A stretch of DNA of 64,000 bases from Flavobacteriaceae bacterium PS02293 (GCA_029960045.1 JASCOV010000001.1:248001-312000), one strand, 5' to 3'; shown: positions 35,436-44,928, counted from the first letter of the stretch. Notes: generated by a model not told the origin, from the sequence alone. Translations and numbers: made by a program.

Positions 35436-37055
35436 ATGAAAAAAACAATTTTACTCTGCTGTGTATTGTTCTCAGGCTTTGGTTTGATGAAAGCACAAAA
35501 ATCCATTATTATAAAATTCAAAGACAATCAATATAAATCTCAAAGCGGAAAATACATTTCAGGAAATCAGGCTTTCGATAAATTAATTAATGAGAATCAT
35601 CACACACTATCACAGATTGGGAAATTTGATAAAACCCAGACTTTATTGATTACGTTGAGGAAAAATGATGATTTGAATAATTATATTAGTCAATACAAAG
35701 AATTACCAAATGTAGAGTTTGTAGAAGAAGATTTTGAATCAGAAGGTGGCGGGAAATCAAATACCCAGTCAGGAAATTTCTCAACTTTTCCCAGCGATAC
35801 TTACTTTAATCGACAATGGGGTTTGTATAATAATGGAACGATGTCAGGAATTGGAACTGTAAAAACCAATGCAGATACAGATATGGAATTGGCTTGGGAT
35901 ATAGAAACTGGCGATCCAAATTTGACCGTAGCAGTAATTGATAGTGGTTTCAGAACGACTCATCCAGAATTAGCTGGCAGAATATGGAACAATCCAAATG
36001 ACCCGATTGATGGTGTTGATAATGATGGTAATGGTTTGATAGACGATTATCAAGGTTGGGATTTTACAAATAATGATAATAATCCAATGGATGACCACGG
36101 TCACGGAACCAACTGTTCAGGCATTGTTTTGGCTGGTGCAAACAACGGGATCGGATATGCAGGGGTAAACTGGAATAGCAAATTGATGGTTCTTAAAGCA
36201 TTGAATGCTAATAACTCCGGAACTTATTCTGCAATGACTAATTCCATTTATTACGCTGTGGATAATGGTGCAAAAGTGATTAGTATGTCAATTGGAGGTT
36301 CTTCAAATTCTACTACATTGAAAAATGCCATAGATTATGCTTATGATCATAATGTGGTTGTAGTAGTCTGTATGATGAATTATAATAATGAAGTCTTGTA
36401 TTATCCTGCAGCTTTTGATAATGTAATTGCCGTTGGATCTACTAATCCTGATGATACCAGAACATCTCCTTTCTTTTGGGATGAGAATTCTGGTAGCAAT
36501 TTTGGTAATCATATAGATGTTGTAGCACCGGGAAATTTCATTTACGGATTATCTTACTCAAGCAATACAAACTATAACAGTTATTGGGGAGGCACTTCTC
36601 AGGCAACTCCTTTGGTTGCTGGTATTGCGTCGTTATTACTGTCCAAAAATCCAAATTTAACTGTAGATCAGATTAAAAATATTATTTATTCCTCGGCGGA
36701 CGATTTGGTAGGGATTCCGGATGAAGATACAGCAGGATTCGATATCTATATGGGACACGGCAGAGTCAATGCTTTCAAGGCTTTGCAGCAGACTTTAAGC
36801 GTTTCTGATGTCGATAAAGTTAAAGGCATTTCTATTACAAATCCTATTAAAGAAAATTTAATTTTAAAATCAGAAATAGTTTTGAATGATGCGGAAATTT
36901 CAATCTATAATTTTGAAGGAAAATTAATATTAAACAAGAATATCAATATTGCTAAAGGATTGAACCAGATTGTCTTACCTGTTTCAAAAGGGAATTATAT
37001 TTTGGAAGTTAGCAATAATAATTACAAAAAGAATTTTAAGATCATTAAAAATTAA
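35436..37055 (+). CDS. S8 family (subtilisin-like) serine protease with type IX sorting tail
   Basis: A protein of 539 residues. Signal peptide (MKKTILLCCVLFSGFGLMKAQ), then an inhibitor-type propeptide to about 105 (FKDNQYKSQSGKYI...), then the subtilisin domain with the triad Asp169 (AVIDSGF), His223 (DHGHGTNCSGI) and Ser388 (GGTSQATPLVAG). The last 80 residues form a beta-sandwich resembling the type A sorting domain (NEFEGK-type strand, KGNYILEVSNN, KKNFKIIKN), which points to secretion by the type IX system. The ATG at 35436 gives a clean signal peptide. It is probably a nutrient-scavenging protease. Confidence 0.92.
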   Translation: MKKTILLCCVLFSGFGLMKAQKSIIIKFKDNQYKSQSGKYISGNQAFDKLINENHHTLSQIGKFDKTQTLLITLRKNDDLNNYISQYKELPNVEFVEEDFESEGGGKSNTQSGNFSTFPSDTYFNRQWGLYNNGTMSGIGTVKTNADTDMELAWDIETGDPNLTVAVIDSGFRTTHPELAGRIWNNPNDPIDGVDNDGNGLIDDYQGWDFTNNDNNPMDDHGHGTNCSGIVLAGANNGIGYAGVNWNSKLMVLKALNANNSGTYSAMTNSIYYAVDNGAKVISMSIGGSSNSTTLKNAIDYAYDHNVVVVVCMMNYNNEVLYYPAAFDNVIAVGSTNPDDTRTSPFFWDENSGSNFGNHIDVVAPGNFIYGLSYSSNTNYNSYWGGTSQATPLVAGIASLLLSKNPNLTVDQIKNIIYSSADDLVGIPDEDTAGFDIYMGHGRVNAFKALQQTLSVSDVDKVKGISITNPIKENLILKSEIVLNDAEISIYNFEGKLILNKNINIAKGLNQIVLPVSKGNYILEVSNNNYKKNFKIIKN

Positions 37056-37061
37056 TAATTC

Positions 37062-37088
37062 AACCGTTCAGTTTATGGACGGTTTTTT
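37062..37088 (+). terminator. terminator of the S8 protease gene
   Basis: AACCGT / ACGGTT stem with T-run, 7 nt after the stop. Confidence 0.7.
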
Positions 37089-37112
37089 GTTATCAAATCA
37101 AAAATTAAATTT

Positions 37113-37901
37113 ATGAAAAATCTAATCACAATTTTATCTTTTGGAGTTCTGTTTTTCTCTTGTAACAAAACAGAAAATAAAAATGTTTCCGAATCTCCCA
37201 AATCTGACAGTCTCGTAACAAAAAATGAATTCGCTGTGGATTCTATCCAAGTTCTGGATTCTTTACAGGTTGCGAAAACTTTAACTTTATCTTTCGAAAA
37301 GCAAGTTTTAGTATTTCCCAATATCTCTAACAAAACGATTTTAGACAGCATCTACAAACCTGCTAACATCACTTCTTCAGATTATTCCAAGAAAGCTTTG
37401 ACGGATGTTCTTGAAAAGTTGAAAAAAGAATCTTTGAAACAAGATGATTCAAATGATTATTTGCCAGAATTCAAACAGACTTGGGATGAGGTTTCAGGAA
37501 TGAAGTTGATTTCTCATCAAAATGATGTCTTGACTTTACAATATTCCGGAAGTGGATATTCTGGTGGTGCGCACGGTTATTATTTTGAAAATTATAAAGC
37601 TTTCGATTTGAAAAATAATAAAGTGATTTCTCAAACCGACATTTTCAAAAATCCAACTGATGCTAATTGGGACAAAATTTTGAAAAGTCATTTCGACGAA
37701 CCTGAACAAAAAGAAATGCTTTTGGTCGATAAAGTAGAACTGAATGACAATTTCTATTTTGATAAAGATAAAATAACTTTTGTTTATAATCAATACGAGA
37801 TTACGGCCTATGCGGCGGGTGTTGTTTACATCACTTTAAATTTCAAAGACATCAAAGACCAGTTGAAACCTGAGTTTGTAAGTCAATTTAATATCAAATA
37901 A
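37113..37901 (+). CDS. RsiV-like (DUF3298) lipoprotein
   Basis: A protein of 262 residues with a lipoprotein signal (ITILSFGVLFFSCNKTE, lipidated Cys17). The central and C-terminal region has the DUF3298/RsiV layout: YSGSGYSGGAHGYYFENYKAFDLKNNKVIS and the ending FVYNQYEITAYAAGVVYITL. In B. subtilis RsiV is an anti-sigma factor that senses lysozyme; here there is no membrane helix or sigma-factor partner, so only the extracellular fold is shared. The stop is 1 nt before the next start, suggesting a two-gene operon. Confidence 0.78.
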   Translation: MKNLITILSFGVLFFSCNKTENKNVSESPKSDSLVTKNEFAVDSIQVLDSLQVAKTLTLSFEKQVLVFPNISNKTILDSIYKPANITSSDYSKKALTDVLEKLKKESLKQDDSNDYLPEFKQTWDEVSGMKLISHQNDVLTLQYSGSGYSGGAHGYYFENYKAFDLKNNKVISQTDIFKNPTDANWDKILKSHFDEPEQKEMLLVDKVELNDNFYFDKDKITFVYNQYEITAYAAGVVYITLNFKDIKDQLKPEFVSQFNIK

Positions 37902-37902
37902 A

Positions 37903-38352
37903 ATGAGTGCTCAAAATCTAAAGAATTACCGTAAATATTATCCTTTACACCATTTTGTTTTTTATCCTTTATCATTAGTTTTGCTGATATTTTCAGTTTT
38001 TAAAATCTTTACTTTTATTAATGTTAATGAAAACCTAGTTTGGGTTTGGGCGGCTATTTCTGCGGTTATTATTTTGATGATTGTTTTGTCATTTATGCTT
38101 CGTCAGCATTATGCTCTCGGATTGCAGGATAGATTGATTCTTAATGAATTTAAGTTTCGATATTTCACTTTATCTGGAAGTAGATTGGAAAATCAAACTT
38201 ATCATTTCTCGGATTCACAGATTTTTGCATTGAGATTTTCTGAGGATGAAGATTTATTAAAATTAATGAATAAAACCATCGAAAATGATTGGTCATCTTC
38301 CCAAATCAAACAAAATATCAAAAACTGGAAAGCTGATAATAAAAGGATATAA
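37903..38352 (+). CDS. DUF6526-type membrane protein
   Basis: A protein of 149 residues. Two membrane helices, about 18-40 (FVFYPLSLVLLIFSVFKIFTFI) and 45-65 (WVWAAISAVIILMIVLSF), are followed by a cytosolic tail with a repeated basic and polar pattern (RQHYALGLQDRLILNEFKFRY). The opening QNLKNYRKYYPLHHFV is typical of this uncharacterised Bacteroidota family. It directly follows the RsiV-like lipoprotein gene; a functional link is possible but unsupported. Confidence 0.72.
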   Translation: MSAQNLKNYRKYYPLHHFVFYPLSLVLLIFSVFKIFTFINVNENLVWVWAAISAVIILMIVLSFMLRQHYALGLQDRLILNEFKFRYFTLSGSRLENQTYHFSDSQIFALRFSEDEDLLKLMNKTIENDWSSSQIKQNIKNWKADNKRI

Positions 38353-38378
38353 TGTCTTAAAGGAAAAAGTTTGAAGTA

Positions 38379-38425
38379 ATGTCAGGCTGAGGCTCTCGAA
38401 GCCATATAAAAAATAAATTCCATAT
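38379..38425. repeat. partial copy of the CTGAGC/TCGAAG intergenic repeat
   Basis: ATGTCAGGCTGAGGCTCTCGAAGCC followed by an AT tract ending AATTCCATA is the reverse complement of the left end and left flank of the repeat at 2975. Only one arm is present. Confidence 0.6.
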
Positions 38426-38437
38426 AAAAAATAACCT

Positions 38438-38471
38438 AAAAAAATACTCTGAAATCCTCAGAGTATTTTTA
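38438..38471. terminator. bidirectional hairpin between DUF6526 and the lipid kinase gene
   Basis: AAAAATACTCTGA / TCAGAGTATTTTT around AATCC. It ends only about 10 nt before the next start codon and overlaps that gene's -7 box. Confidence 0.65.
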
Positions 38472-38481
38472 CTTTTGGAAA

Positions 38482-39330
38482 ATGAAATTTGCTTTCATCA
38501 TCAATCCGTATTCGGCGAAGAAAAACTATCAGCCTTTTTTGGACAGCCTTTCCAAAAGAGTTGAAAATCCGCTTTACATCGTTTCCAAATCTCTGGAAGA
38601 TACAGACGAGTTTATCCGACGGGTTTGGAATGATGTCGATATTTTCGTAGCAGTTGGTGGGGATGGAACTATTTCTGTTGTGGCGCAAAAGCTTATCAAT
38701 ACGAACAAAATTCTCGCAGTTTTTCCTGCAGGTTCTGGGAATGGATTTTCCAACGAGACCAATTTCAACAAAAATATTTCCCGACTTTTAGAAAAAATAG
38801 AAGAGAAAAAATTTCGTGAAATTGATACGTTTATGGTCAATGAGCATTTTTCCATCAATGTTTCCGGAACTGGGTTTGATGGAAAAGTGGTTAAAGAATT
38901 TGAAAAGACTAACCGAGGTTTCAAAAATTATATCAAAGTTTCTATCAAAACTTTTTTCAATTACAAGCCAATCAAAATCAAATTTTTAGAAGAAGATTAC
39001 AAACAATACAACGGCAAATATCTGATGTTGAACATTGCCAATACACGCCAATTTGGAAACAACGCTTACATTGCACCGATGGCGAGCAAAAGTGATGGTT
39101 TGGTGGATTTGGTTTTGGTTAAGAAATTTCCGCTGACTTATTCGCCCTTTTTTGCTTTCAGGATGTTTACAAAACGTTTGAAAGATGATGATTATGTCAC
39201 TTATCTTCCGGTTTCAGAAATCGAGTTCAAAGTGAATACAAAAACGTGGCACATCGATGGGGAATTCAAGAAAATCAAATCTCCGATTCATATTAAAGTA
39301 TTGCCAAAGAGTTTGAGGATTTTGGTTTGA
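38482..39330 (+). CDS. diacylglycerol kinase family lipid kinase
   Basis: A protein of 282 residues of the YegS/DgkB/sphingosine-kinase superfamily. It shows FIINPYSAKK at the start, the nucleotide loop VAVGGDGTISVVAQ and the glycine-rich FPAGSGNGFSNE, then the C-terminal beta-domain with IAPMASKSDGLVDLVLVKK and WHIDGEF. It would phosphorylate a lipid at the inner face of the membrane; the lipid is unknown. A -7-like box TACTTTTG at 38470-38477 is only 4 nt before the ATG, so the mRNA may be leaderless. Confidence 0.9.
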   Translation: MKFAFIINPYSAKKNYQPFLDSLSKRVENPLYIVSKSLEDTDEFIRRVWNDVDIFVAVGGDGTISVVAQKLINTNKILAVFPAGSGNGFSNETNFNKNISRLLEKIEEKKFREIDTFMVNEHFSINVSGTGFDGKVVKEFEKTNRGFKNYIKVSIKTFFNYKPIKIKFLEEDYKQYNGKYLMLNIANTRQFGNNAYIAPMASKSDGLVDLVLVKKFPLTYSPFFAFRMFTKRLKDDDYVTYLPVSEIEFKVNTKTWHIDGEFKKIKSPIHIKVLPKSLRILV

Positions 39331-39333
39331 AAA

Positions 39334-39888
39334 TTACAATTCCTTCTCAGCTTTTTTCAAAATTTTAATCAAATCTTTCATTTCATCCTTGCTGAATTCA
39401 CTCACGCTGTGGCTGTAATATTCTGTAGGGAAGATGAAATAATTGACCCAGTTTTTCTGATTTTCTTTATAAACTGCACCAATTTCAATATTATTTGTTA
39501 AAGTGAATTTGTATTTCTTACTAGATTCTCCAATTTTCTCATTCTCCTTTTGTTCAAGAGTTTCTAAAGATTGAATCAATGTTGAAAGTTCATTTTTCTC
39601 AATGGTTAAAGTCTTTTTTGAAATACGGTCAAAAGTTTCATATTCCATCATAATTCCTATCGAAGTTTCTGTTGTGTTATCAGCAACATCTTTCATTATG
39701 ATTTTTTGAATATTCAAATCTTTGAATTTCGATAGATTAATAATTTCTTTTTCTAAAAGTGTACTTTTTTTGGAATTGGATTTTATTCCTGATGTTGTAA
39801 TAGATGAAGTTTTGAATGTTGGTGGAGTAATTTGTGCGTTTGCGAAAATGCAAAACAATGTAGAGAAGAGATATAGACTTTTTTTCAT
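39334..39888 (-). CDS. uncharacterised exported protein
   Basis: A protein of 184 residues with a standard signal peptide (MKKSLYLFSTLFCIFANAQ). The mature part is rich in Lys, Ser, Thr and Glu, with regular strands and helices (LLEKEIINLSKFKDLNIQKI, STLIQSLETLEQKENEK) and no recognised motif. It converges on the lipid kinase gene with 3 nt between stops. I cannot assign a function. Confidence 0.7.
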   Translation of the reverse strand: MKKSLYLFSTLFCIFANAQITPPTFKTSSITTSGIKSNSKKSTLLEKEIINLSKFKDLNIQKIIMKDVADNTTETSIGIMMEYETFDRISKKTLTIEKNELSTLIQSLETLEQKENEKIGESSKKYKFTLTNNIEIGAVYKENQKNWVNYFIFPTEYYSHSVSEFSKDEMKDLIKILKKAEKEL

Positions 39889-40012
39889 TTTTGTTTGATT
39901 GATAATTTTAAAACTTATTTTCTATGGAAATATTGTATATTTATAAGAATGCAAAAAAAAAATCAATAAATTCCATTAGATTGTTTCCGAAAAGTTTGAA
40001 AATATTTATTTA

Positions 40013-40285
40013 ATGAAAATACTTAAAGTTATAGAAGTTTATAAAAGAGATAAAATAAATCCTTTAAAAACTTATAATATAGAATTTGTAAAGGAATTTG
40101 ATATTTCAATAATTGATATTAATGAATTAAAAAATATTATTGTTCCCTTAGACAATGACGACAATTTATATTTGTCATATTCTTTAGGTAAATCTCAGAT
40201 TATAGAAATTGAAAAACTATCTAAATTAAATTTTGATGTAGATTATGAGAATTACGTTTATTTGTTTTGCCAAGTGAAAGTTTAA
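40013..40285 (+). CDS. small uncharacterised protein
   Basis: A cytosolic protein of 90 residues, very rich in Ile, Lys, Asn and Asp (IEFVKEFDISIIDINELKNI). No signal peptide, helix or motif is recognisable. Its DNA is more AT-rich than its neighbours. A clear ATG after an AT-rich leader and the absence of a competing frame support it as a real gene, but with modest certainty. Confidence 0.5.
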   Translation: MKILKVIEVYKRDKINPLKTYNIEFVKEFDISIIDINELKNIIVPLDNDDNLYLSYSLGKSQIIEIEKLSKLNFDVDYENYVYLFCQVKV

Positions 40286-40329
40286 TTTTCCATTCTATTA
40301 TTTATTACATAAAACCATTTTAATTTCCT

Positions 40330-40337
40330 TATTTTTG
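40330..40337 (+). promoter_or_regulatory. -7 box upstream of the HD-domain gene
   Basis: TATTTTTG, 22 nt before the GTG start; no clear -33 TTG. Confidence 0.45.
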
Positions 40338-40359
40338 TATCAATCATCAACTATAAAAG

Positions 40360-41574
40360 GTGCAGAATAAACTCAAGATTATCAACGACCCGGTTCACGG
40401 TTTTATCAAAATTCCTCACGAGATTTTGTTCGATATTATAGAACATCCTTATTTTCAAAGACTCAGAAGGATTTCCCAAACCGGACTTCTTTCCCTTATT
40501 TTTCCCGGCGCAAAACATACGAGATTTCATCACGCTCTTGGTGCAATGAATCTAATGTTCAAAGCTTTGGAAACTTTAAAGTTAAAAGGTGTAAAAGTTT
40601 CAAGAGAAGAGGAAAAATCTGCGATGTTGGCAATTTTGCTTCACGATATTGGTCACGGTCCGTTTTCGCACGCTTTGGAAAATATGCTGATGGATGATTG
40701 GCATCACGAGAAAATCTCAATTTTGCTGATGAATCGTTTGAATAAAGAATTCAAAGGGAAACTGGATTTGGCAATCGAAATGTTTCAGGGGAAATATCAC
40801 AGACCATTTTTCAATCAGTTGATTTCATCTCAATTGGACGTTGACAGAATGGATTATTTGAAACGAGACAGCTTTTATACAGGCGTTTCCGAAGGAAGCG
40901 TCAATGTAGAAAGAATCATCTCAATGATGAATGTAAGCGATGAAAAACTCGTCATCGATGCGAAAGGAATTTACTCGATAGAAAATTATCTGACTGCGAG
41001 GATGTTTATGTATTGGCAGGTTTATTACCACAAAACTGCTGCGCTTGGAGAACATATATTGGTTCAGATTCTTAATAGAGCCAAATATTTGGTTTCTCAA
41101 AATTTGGAATTAGACGCACCTTCAAACCTGAAATATTTTTTGATTAAAAATAAATTTGATGAGGCGACTGAAGAAGATATCAGAAGATTCACAATGTTGG
41201 ATGATATGGATGTTTTTCAGGCAATAAAAGAATGGACAGAGAATCCTGATTTTATATTGTCCAGACTTTGCAGAATTGTCATTTATAGAGAATTTCCGAA
41301 GAGTATTATTTCATCAAAACCATTTTCTGAAGATTTTTTGAAACAAAAGGTAGAAAAAGTCAACCAATACTTTAATATTAATAACGGAGAAGAATTAGTT
41401 GGTCAGATTTCGAGGACTCTTTTGCCTTATGATACTGAGAAACAGCCAATTTATCTAATGGATAAGACAGGAAATAAATTCAAATTGGAAGAGTCAGAAA
41501 ATCAGATATTATTCGGTTGTATGGAGAATGCTACGAAAAAATATATCGCTTATTTTCCAAGAGAAATTTTATAA
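40360..41574 (+). CDS. HD-domain phosphohydrolase (dNTPase-like)
   Basis: A protein of 404 residues starting at GTG (MQNKLKIINDPVHGFIKIP). The HD metal site is built from H57/H58 (TRFHHALGAMN), HD at 95-96 (LLHDIGHGPFSHALE) and the later DVDRMDYLKRDSFYTGV. This is the layout of the SAMHD1/Dgt-like hydrolases that remove triphosphate from dNTPs. It sits just upstream of lpxD, an arrangement I recall from other flavobacteria, but a terminator-free 73-nt gap with a separate promoter separates them. Substrate is not proven. Confidence 0.88.
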   Translation: MQNKLKIINDPVHGFIKIPHEILFDIIEHPYFQRLRRISQTGLLSLIFPGAKHTRFHHALGAMNLMFKALETLKLKGVKVSREEEKSAMLAILLHDIGHGPFSHALENMLMDDWHHEKISILLMNRLNKEFKGKLDLAIEMFQGKYHRPFFNQLISSQLDVDRMDYLKRDSFYTGVSEGSVNVERIISMMNVSDEKLVIDAKGIYSIENYLTARMFMYWQVYYHKTAALGEHILVQILNRAKYLVSQNLELDAPSNLKYFLIKNKFDEATEEDIRRFTMLDDMDVFQAIKEWTENPDFILSRLCRIVIYREFPKSIISSKPFSEDFLKQKVEKVNQYFNINNGEELVGQISRTLLPYDTEKQPIYLMDKTGNKFKLEESENQILFGCMENATKKYIAYFPREIL

Positions 41575-41633
41575 GTAAAGTAAAAGTAACCTTGATTCGT
41601 CATAAAAAGTTAATGGATAATTAATAAAATATT

Positions 41634-41641
41634 TATCTTTG
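41634..41641 (+). promoter_or_regulatory. -7 box of the lpx operon
   Basis: TATCTTTG, only 6 nt before the lpxD ATG. If used, transcription would start at or beside the start codon. Confidence 0.55.
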
Positions 41642-41647
41642 CAAACT

Positions 41648-42667
41648 ATGGAATTTAGCGCAGAACAAATTGCAGAATTAATAAACGGAAAAATCATTGG
41701 AGACGGAAAGACCGTCATCTCTGGAGTTTCGCCTATAGAAAATGGTCAGCAGGGACATTTGTCTTTCGTTGGTCAAAGTCGTTTTTCACATTATATCGAT
41801 ACCACAGACTGTGCGGTTTTGATAGTTTCTGAAAATCTTGTAGAAGATAGAGATTATAAACCTACGATTATTGCAGTTGAAGACGCATATCTTTCTTTTC
41901 AGGTTTTGATGAATCTTTATCAGGAAATGCAAGGCAGAAAAACAGGAATAGAGGCTGGTTCTCATTTCCACGACACTGCAAAAGTGGGAGAGAATGTTTA
42001 CATCGGTGCATTTACTTATGTTTCGGAAAAAGCTACTGTTGGTGATGGAACACAAATTTTCCCACACGTCTATATTGGAAAAGGTGTGAAAATCGGTAAA
42101 AATTGCAAGATTGACAGCGGCGCAAGAATTTATGATTATTGTATCGTTGGTGATAACTGCGTGATTCATTCCAATACAGTTGTTGGTGGAGACGGATTTG
42201 GTTTTCAGCCGACAGCAGAAGGTTTTAAAAAAATTCCTCAATTAGGAAATGTCATTATAGAAGATGATGTAGAAATTGGTTCAAATTGCAGTATCGACCG
42301 CGCAACTATTGGTTCTACAGTTATTGGGAAAGGAACTAAGATTGATAATTTGATTCAGATTGCTCATAATGTAAAGATTGGTCAGAATAATGTGATTGCC
42401 GCTCAGGCAGGAATTGCAGGTTCTACAATCATCGGAGACTGGAATCAGATTGGAGGTCAAGTAGGGATTGTGGGGCATATCAAAATAGGAAATCAAGTGA
42501 AGATTCAAGCGCAAAGTGGCGTAAACCACGCAGCCAAAGATGGAGAAACACTTTATGGTTCGCCTGCAATCAATTACAGCGATTACAGAAGAAATTACGT
42601 ACATTTCCGTAATTTTACAGACATAGTCAAGAGAATAAACGATTTAGAAAATAAAAAATCAGAGTAA
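41648..42667 (+). CDS. lpxD: UDP-3-O-(3-hydroxyacyl)glucosamine N-acyltransferase
   Basis: A protein of 339 residues that adds the N-linked hydroxyacyl chain in lipid A synthesis. The N-terminal uridine-binding domain occupies about 1-100 (LSFVGQSRFSHYI). It is followed by a left-handed beta-helix of hexapeptide repeats (IGAFTYVSEKATVGDG, VYIGKGVKIGKNCKI) with the catalytic His in QIAHNVKIG. It ends with a helical tail (RNYVHFRNFTDIVKRINDL). The ATG at 41648 is used; the TTG at 41639 would lie inside the promoter. It is the first gene of the lipid A cluster. Confidence 0.95.
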   Translation: MEFSAEQIAELINGKIIGDGKTVISGVSPIENGQQGHLSFVGQSRFSHYIDTTDCAVLIVSENLVEDRDYKPTIIAVEDAYLSFQVLMNLYQEMQGRKTGIEAGSHFHDTAKVGENVYIGAFTYVSEKATVGDGTQIFPHVYIGKGVKIGKNCKIDSGARIYDYCIVGDNCVIHSNTVVGGDGFGFQPTAEGFKKIPQLGNVIIEDDVEIGSNCSIDRATIGSTVIGKGTKIDNLIQIAHNVKIGQNNVIAAQAGIAGSTIIGDWNQIGGQVGIVGHIKIGNQVKIQAQSGVNHAAKDGETLYGSPAINYSDYRRNYVHFRNFTDIVKRINDLENKKSE

Positions 42668-42715
42668 AGGTATCAGGAGCCAAGACACAGTTCTTCCCGC
42701 CTCAAAACTATTACA

Positions 42716-44110
42716 ATGAGTGATAAACAAAAAACAATCAAAGAAGAGATCAAACTTTCGGGTATTGGTCTTCACACAGGTAGAGAAGTTAACCTTACTA
42801 TCAAACCGGCTAAGGAAAACACCGGATTTGTATTTGTAAGAACAGATCTGGAAGGTCATCCTCAGGTAGAGGCTGACGTCAATTATGTAACCACTACAGA
42901 AAGAGGAACTACTCTTGAAAAGTTAGGTGTCAAAATCCATACTTGCGAGCATCTTCTAGCTGCTTTGGTAGGAATGGATGTTGATAATGTCTTTCTTGAG
43001 ATGAATAGTGCAGAACCGCCAATTCTGGATGGTTCTTCCAAATATTTTGTAGAAGCTATAGAAAAAGTTGGTGTTGCAGAACAGGAATTGGCAAGAGAAT
43101 ATCTTGTAGTGAAAGAAGTGATGAATTACATTGATCCTTCTACAGGTTCTGAAATCACAGTCATTCCTGCAGACGATTACGAAATTACAACAATGGTAGA
43201 TTTTGGAACCAAAGTTCTTGGAACTCAAAATGCCAGTATGAAGAATATTTCAGAATTCAAAGAAGAAATTGCACCAGCTAGAACATTCAGTTTCTTGCAC
43301 GAATTGGAGCAACTTCTGGATGCAAATCTTATCAAAGGTGGTGATATCAGCAATGCTATCGTGTATGTTGATAAAGAATTGACACCTGAAACAACGGAAA
43401 AACTGAAATTAGCTTTCGGTAAAGACGAAGTTTCCATCCGTCCAAACGGAATTCTTGATAATCTTACCCTTAATTTTCCTAATGAAGCAGCACGTCACAA
43501 ACTATTGGATGTGATTGGAGATTTGGCTTTAGTCGGTGTAAGAATAAAAGGTCGTGTTATTGCTAACAAACCTGGACACTTCGTAAATACACAGTTCGCA
43601 AAAAAACTTAACAGACAATACAAATTGCAAAAGAAGAAAAATGTTCCTGATTTTGATCTCAAAGCAGAACCTGTTTTTGATATCAATGGCATTATGAAAT
43701 TATTGCCTCACAGACCGCCGTTTCTTTTAGTTGATAAGATTTTACAATTGTCAGAAACTCATGTGGTTGGACTGAAGAATGTTTCTATGAACGAGCCGTT
43801 TTTCGTGGGTCACTTCCCGAAAGAACCAGTTATGCCAGGCGTTTTGCAAATCGAAGCGATGGCTCAGGTTGGTGGGATTTTGGTTTTGGCAAATGTTCCG
43901 GATCCAGAGAATTATTCAACTTATTTTGTTAAAATGGATAATGTGAAATTTAAGAAAAAAGTAGTTCCGGGAGATCAACTGATATTCAAAATTGAATTGA
44001 TAGAGCCGATCAGAAGAGGGATTGTACATATGCAGGGTTATGGATACGTTGGAGACAGCGTGGTTGTAGAAGCCGAATTGATGGCCCAAGTTGCAAAAAC
44101 TAAAAATTAA
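42716..44110 (+). CDS. lpxC/fabZ: bifunctional UDP-3-O-acyl-N-acetylglucosamine deacetylase / 3-hydroxyacyl-ACP dehydratase
   Basis: A protein of 464 residues fusing two enzymes. Residues 1 to about 305 are LpxC, the zinc deacetylase that commits to lipid A, with GIGLHTGREV, the zinc histidine in HTCEHLLAALVGM and the later Asp/His region near AARHKLLDVIGDLALVG. Residues from about 320 are FabZ of fatty-acid synthesis, with LPHRPPFLLVDKI, VGHFPKEPVMPGVLQIEAMAQ and the catalytic His/Glu pair in these motifs. This fusion is characteristic of Bacteroidota. It is followed by lpxA after 3 nt. Confidence 0.97.
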   Translation: MSDKQKTIKEEIKLSGIGLHTGREVNLTIKPAKENTGFVFVRTDLEGHPQVEADVNYVTTTERGTTLEKLGVKIHTCEHLLAALVGMDVDNVFLEMNSAEPPILDGSSKYFVEAIEKVGVAEQELAREYLVVKEVMNYIDPSTGSEITVIPADDYEITTMVDFGTKVLGTQNASMKNISEFKEEIAPARTFSFLHELEQLLDANLIKGGDISNAIVYVDKELTPETTEKLKLAFGKDEVSIRPNGILDNLTLNFPNEAARHKLLDVIGDLALVGVRIKGRVIANKPGHFVNTQFAKKLNRQYKLQKKKNVPDFDLKAEPVFDINGIMKLLPHRPPFLLVDKILQLSETHVVGLKNVSMNEPFFVGHFPKEPVMPGVLQIEAMAQVGGILVLANVPDPENYSTYFVKMDNVKFKKKVVPGDQLIFKIELIEPIRRGIVHMQGYGYVGDSVVVEAELMAQVAKTKN

Positions 44111-44113
44111 TCT

Positions 44114-44902
44114 ATGATTCATCAGCTTACAGCAGTAGATCCTCGCGCAAAAATTGGCAAAAACGTAACGATAGAACCGTTTACAACCATTGGTGCTAAT
44201 GTAACTGTCGGTTCCGACACTTGGATCGGTCCTAATGTGACCATCATGGAAAATGTAAAAATAGGTAAAAATTGCAAGATTTTTCCCGGAACTGTAATTG
44301 GAGCAGTTCCTCAGGATCTTAAATTTGATGGCGAAGATACTCAGGTTATTATCGGAGATGGAACTACGCTTAGAGAATGTGTTACTATTAACAGAGGGAC
44401 AAAAGCTTTAGGATATACAAAAATTGGAAATAATTGCCTGATTATGGCAACTTCTCACGTTGCTCATGACTGCATCGTAGGCGATAATGTGATTATTGCA
44501 AACGGTTGTGGAATTGCGGGACACGTAGAGATTGGAGATTTTGTTGTAATGGGCGGACTTTCTGCCATTCAGCAATTTGGTAAAATCGGGAAGCACGTGA
44601 TGATTTCAGGAGGTTCTTTGATCAGAAAAGATATTCCACCTTATGTAAAAGTAGCAAGAGAACCAATATCTTACGCCGGAATTAATTCTGTAGGATTGAG
44701 GAGAAGAGGTTTTACAAATGATAAAATCTTCGAAATCCAGAAAATATACAGAGCTGTTTTCCAAATGAAGATGAATACAACTCAAGCGATAGAATTCATC
44801 GAAAAAGAAATGCTTCCAACGGTGGAAAGAGATGAGATTATCCAATTTATCCAAAATTCTCCAAGAGGTATTGTGAAAGGTTACGGATCCAACAAAGAAT
44901 AA
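44114..44902 (+). CDS. lpxA: UDP-N-acetylglucosamine acyltransferase
   Basis: A protein of 262 residues catalysing the first step of lipid A synthesis. It is a hexapeptide-repeat beta-helix (PRAKIGKNVTIEPFTTIG...) with the catalytic His in ATSHVAHDCIVGDN and the chain-length region near GGLSAIQQFGKIG. The C-terminal helical part (VGLRRRGFTNDKIFEIQK) is standard. Gene order lpxD-lpxC/fabZ-lpxA places the early lipid A enzymes in one operon. Confidence 0.97.
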   Translation: MIHQLTAVDPRAKIGKNVTIEPFTTIGANVTVGSDTWIGPNVTIMENVKIGKNCKIFPGTVIGAVPQDLKFDGEDTQVIIGDGTTLRECVTINRGTKALGYTKIGNNCLIMATSHVAHDCIVGDNVIIANGCGIAGHVEIGDFVVMGGLSAIQQFGKIGKHVMISGGSLIRKDIPPYVKVAREPISYAGINSVGLRRRGFTNDKIFEIQKIYRAVFQMKMNTTQAIEFIEKEMLPTVERDEIIQFIQNSPRGIVKGYGSNKE

Positions 44903-44928
44903 AAATAATATAAGTTTATATATAACTA

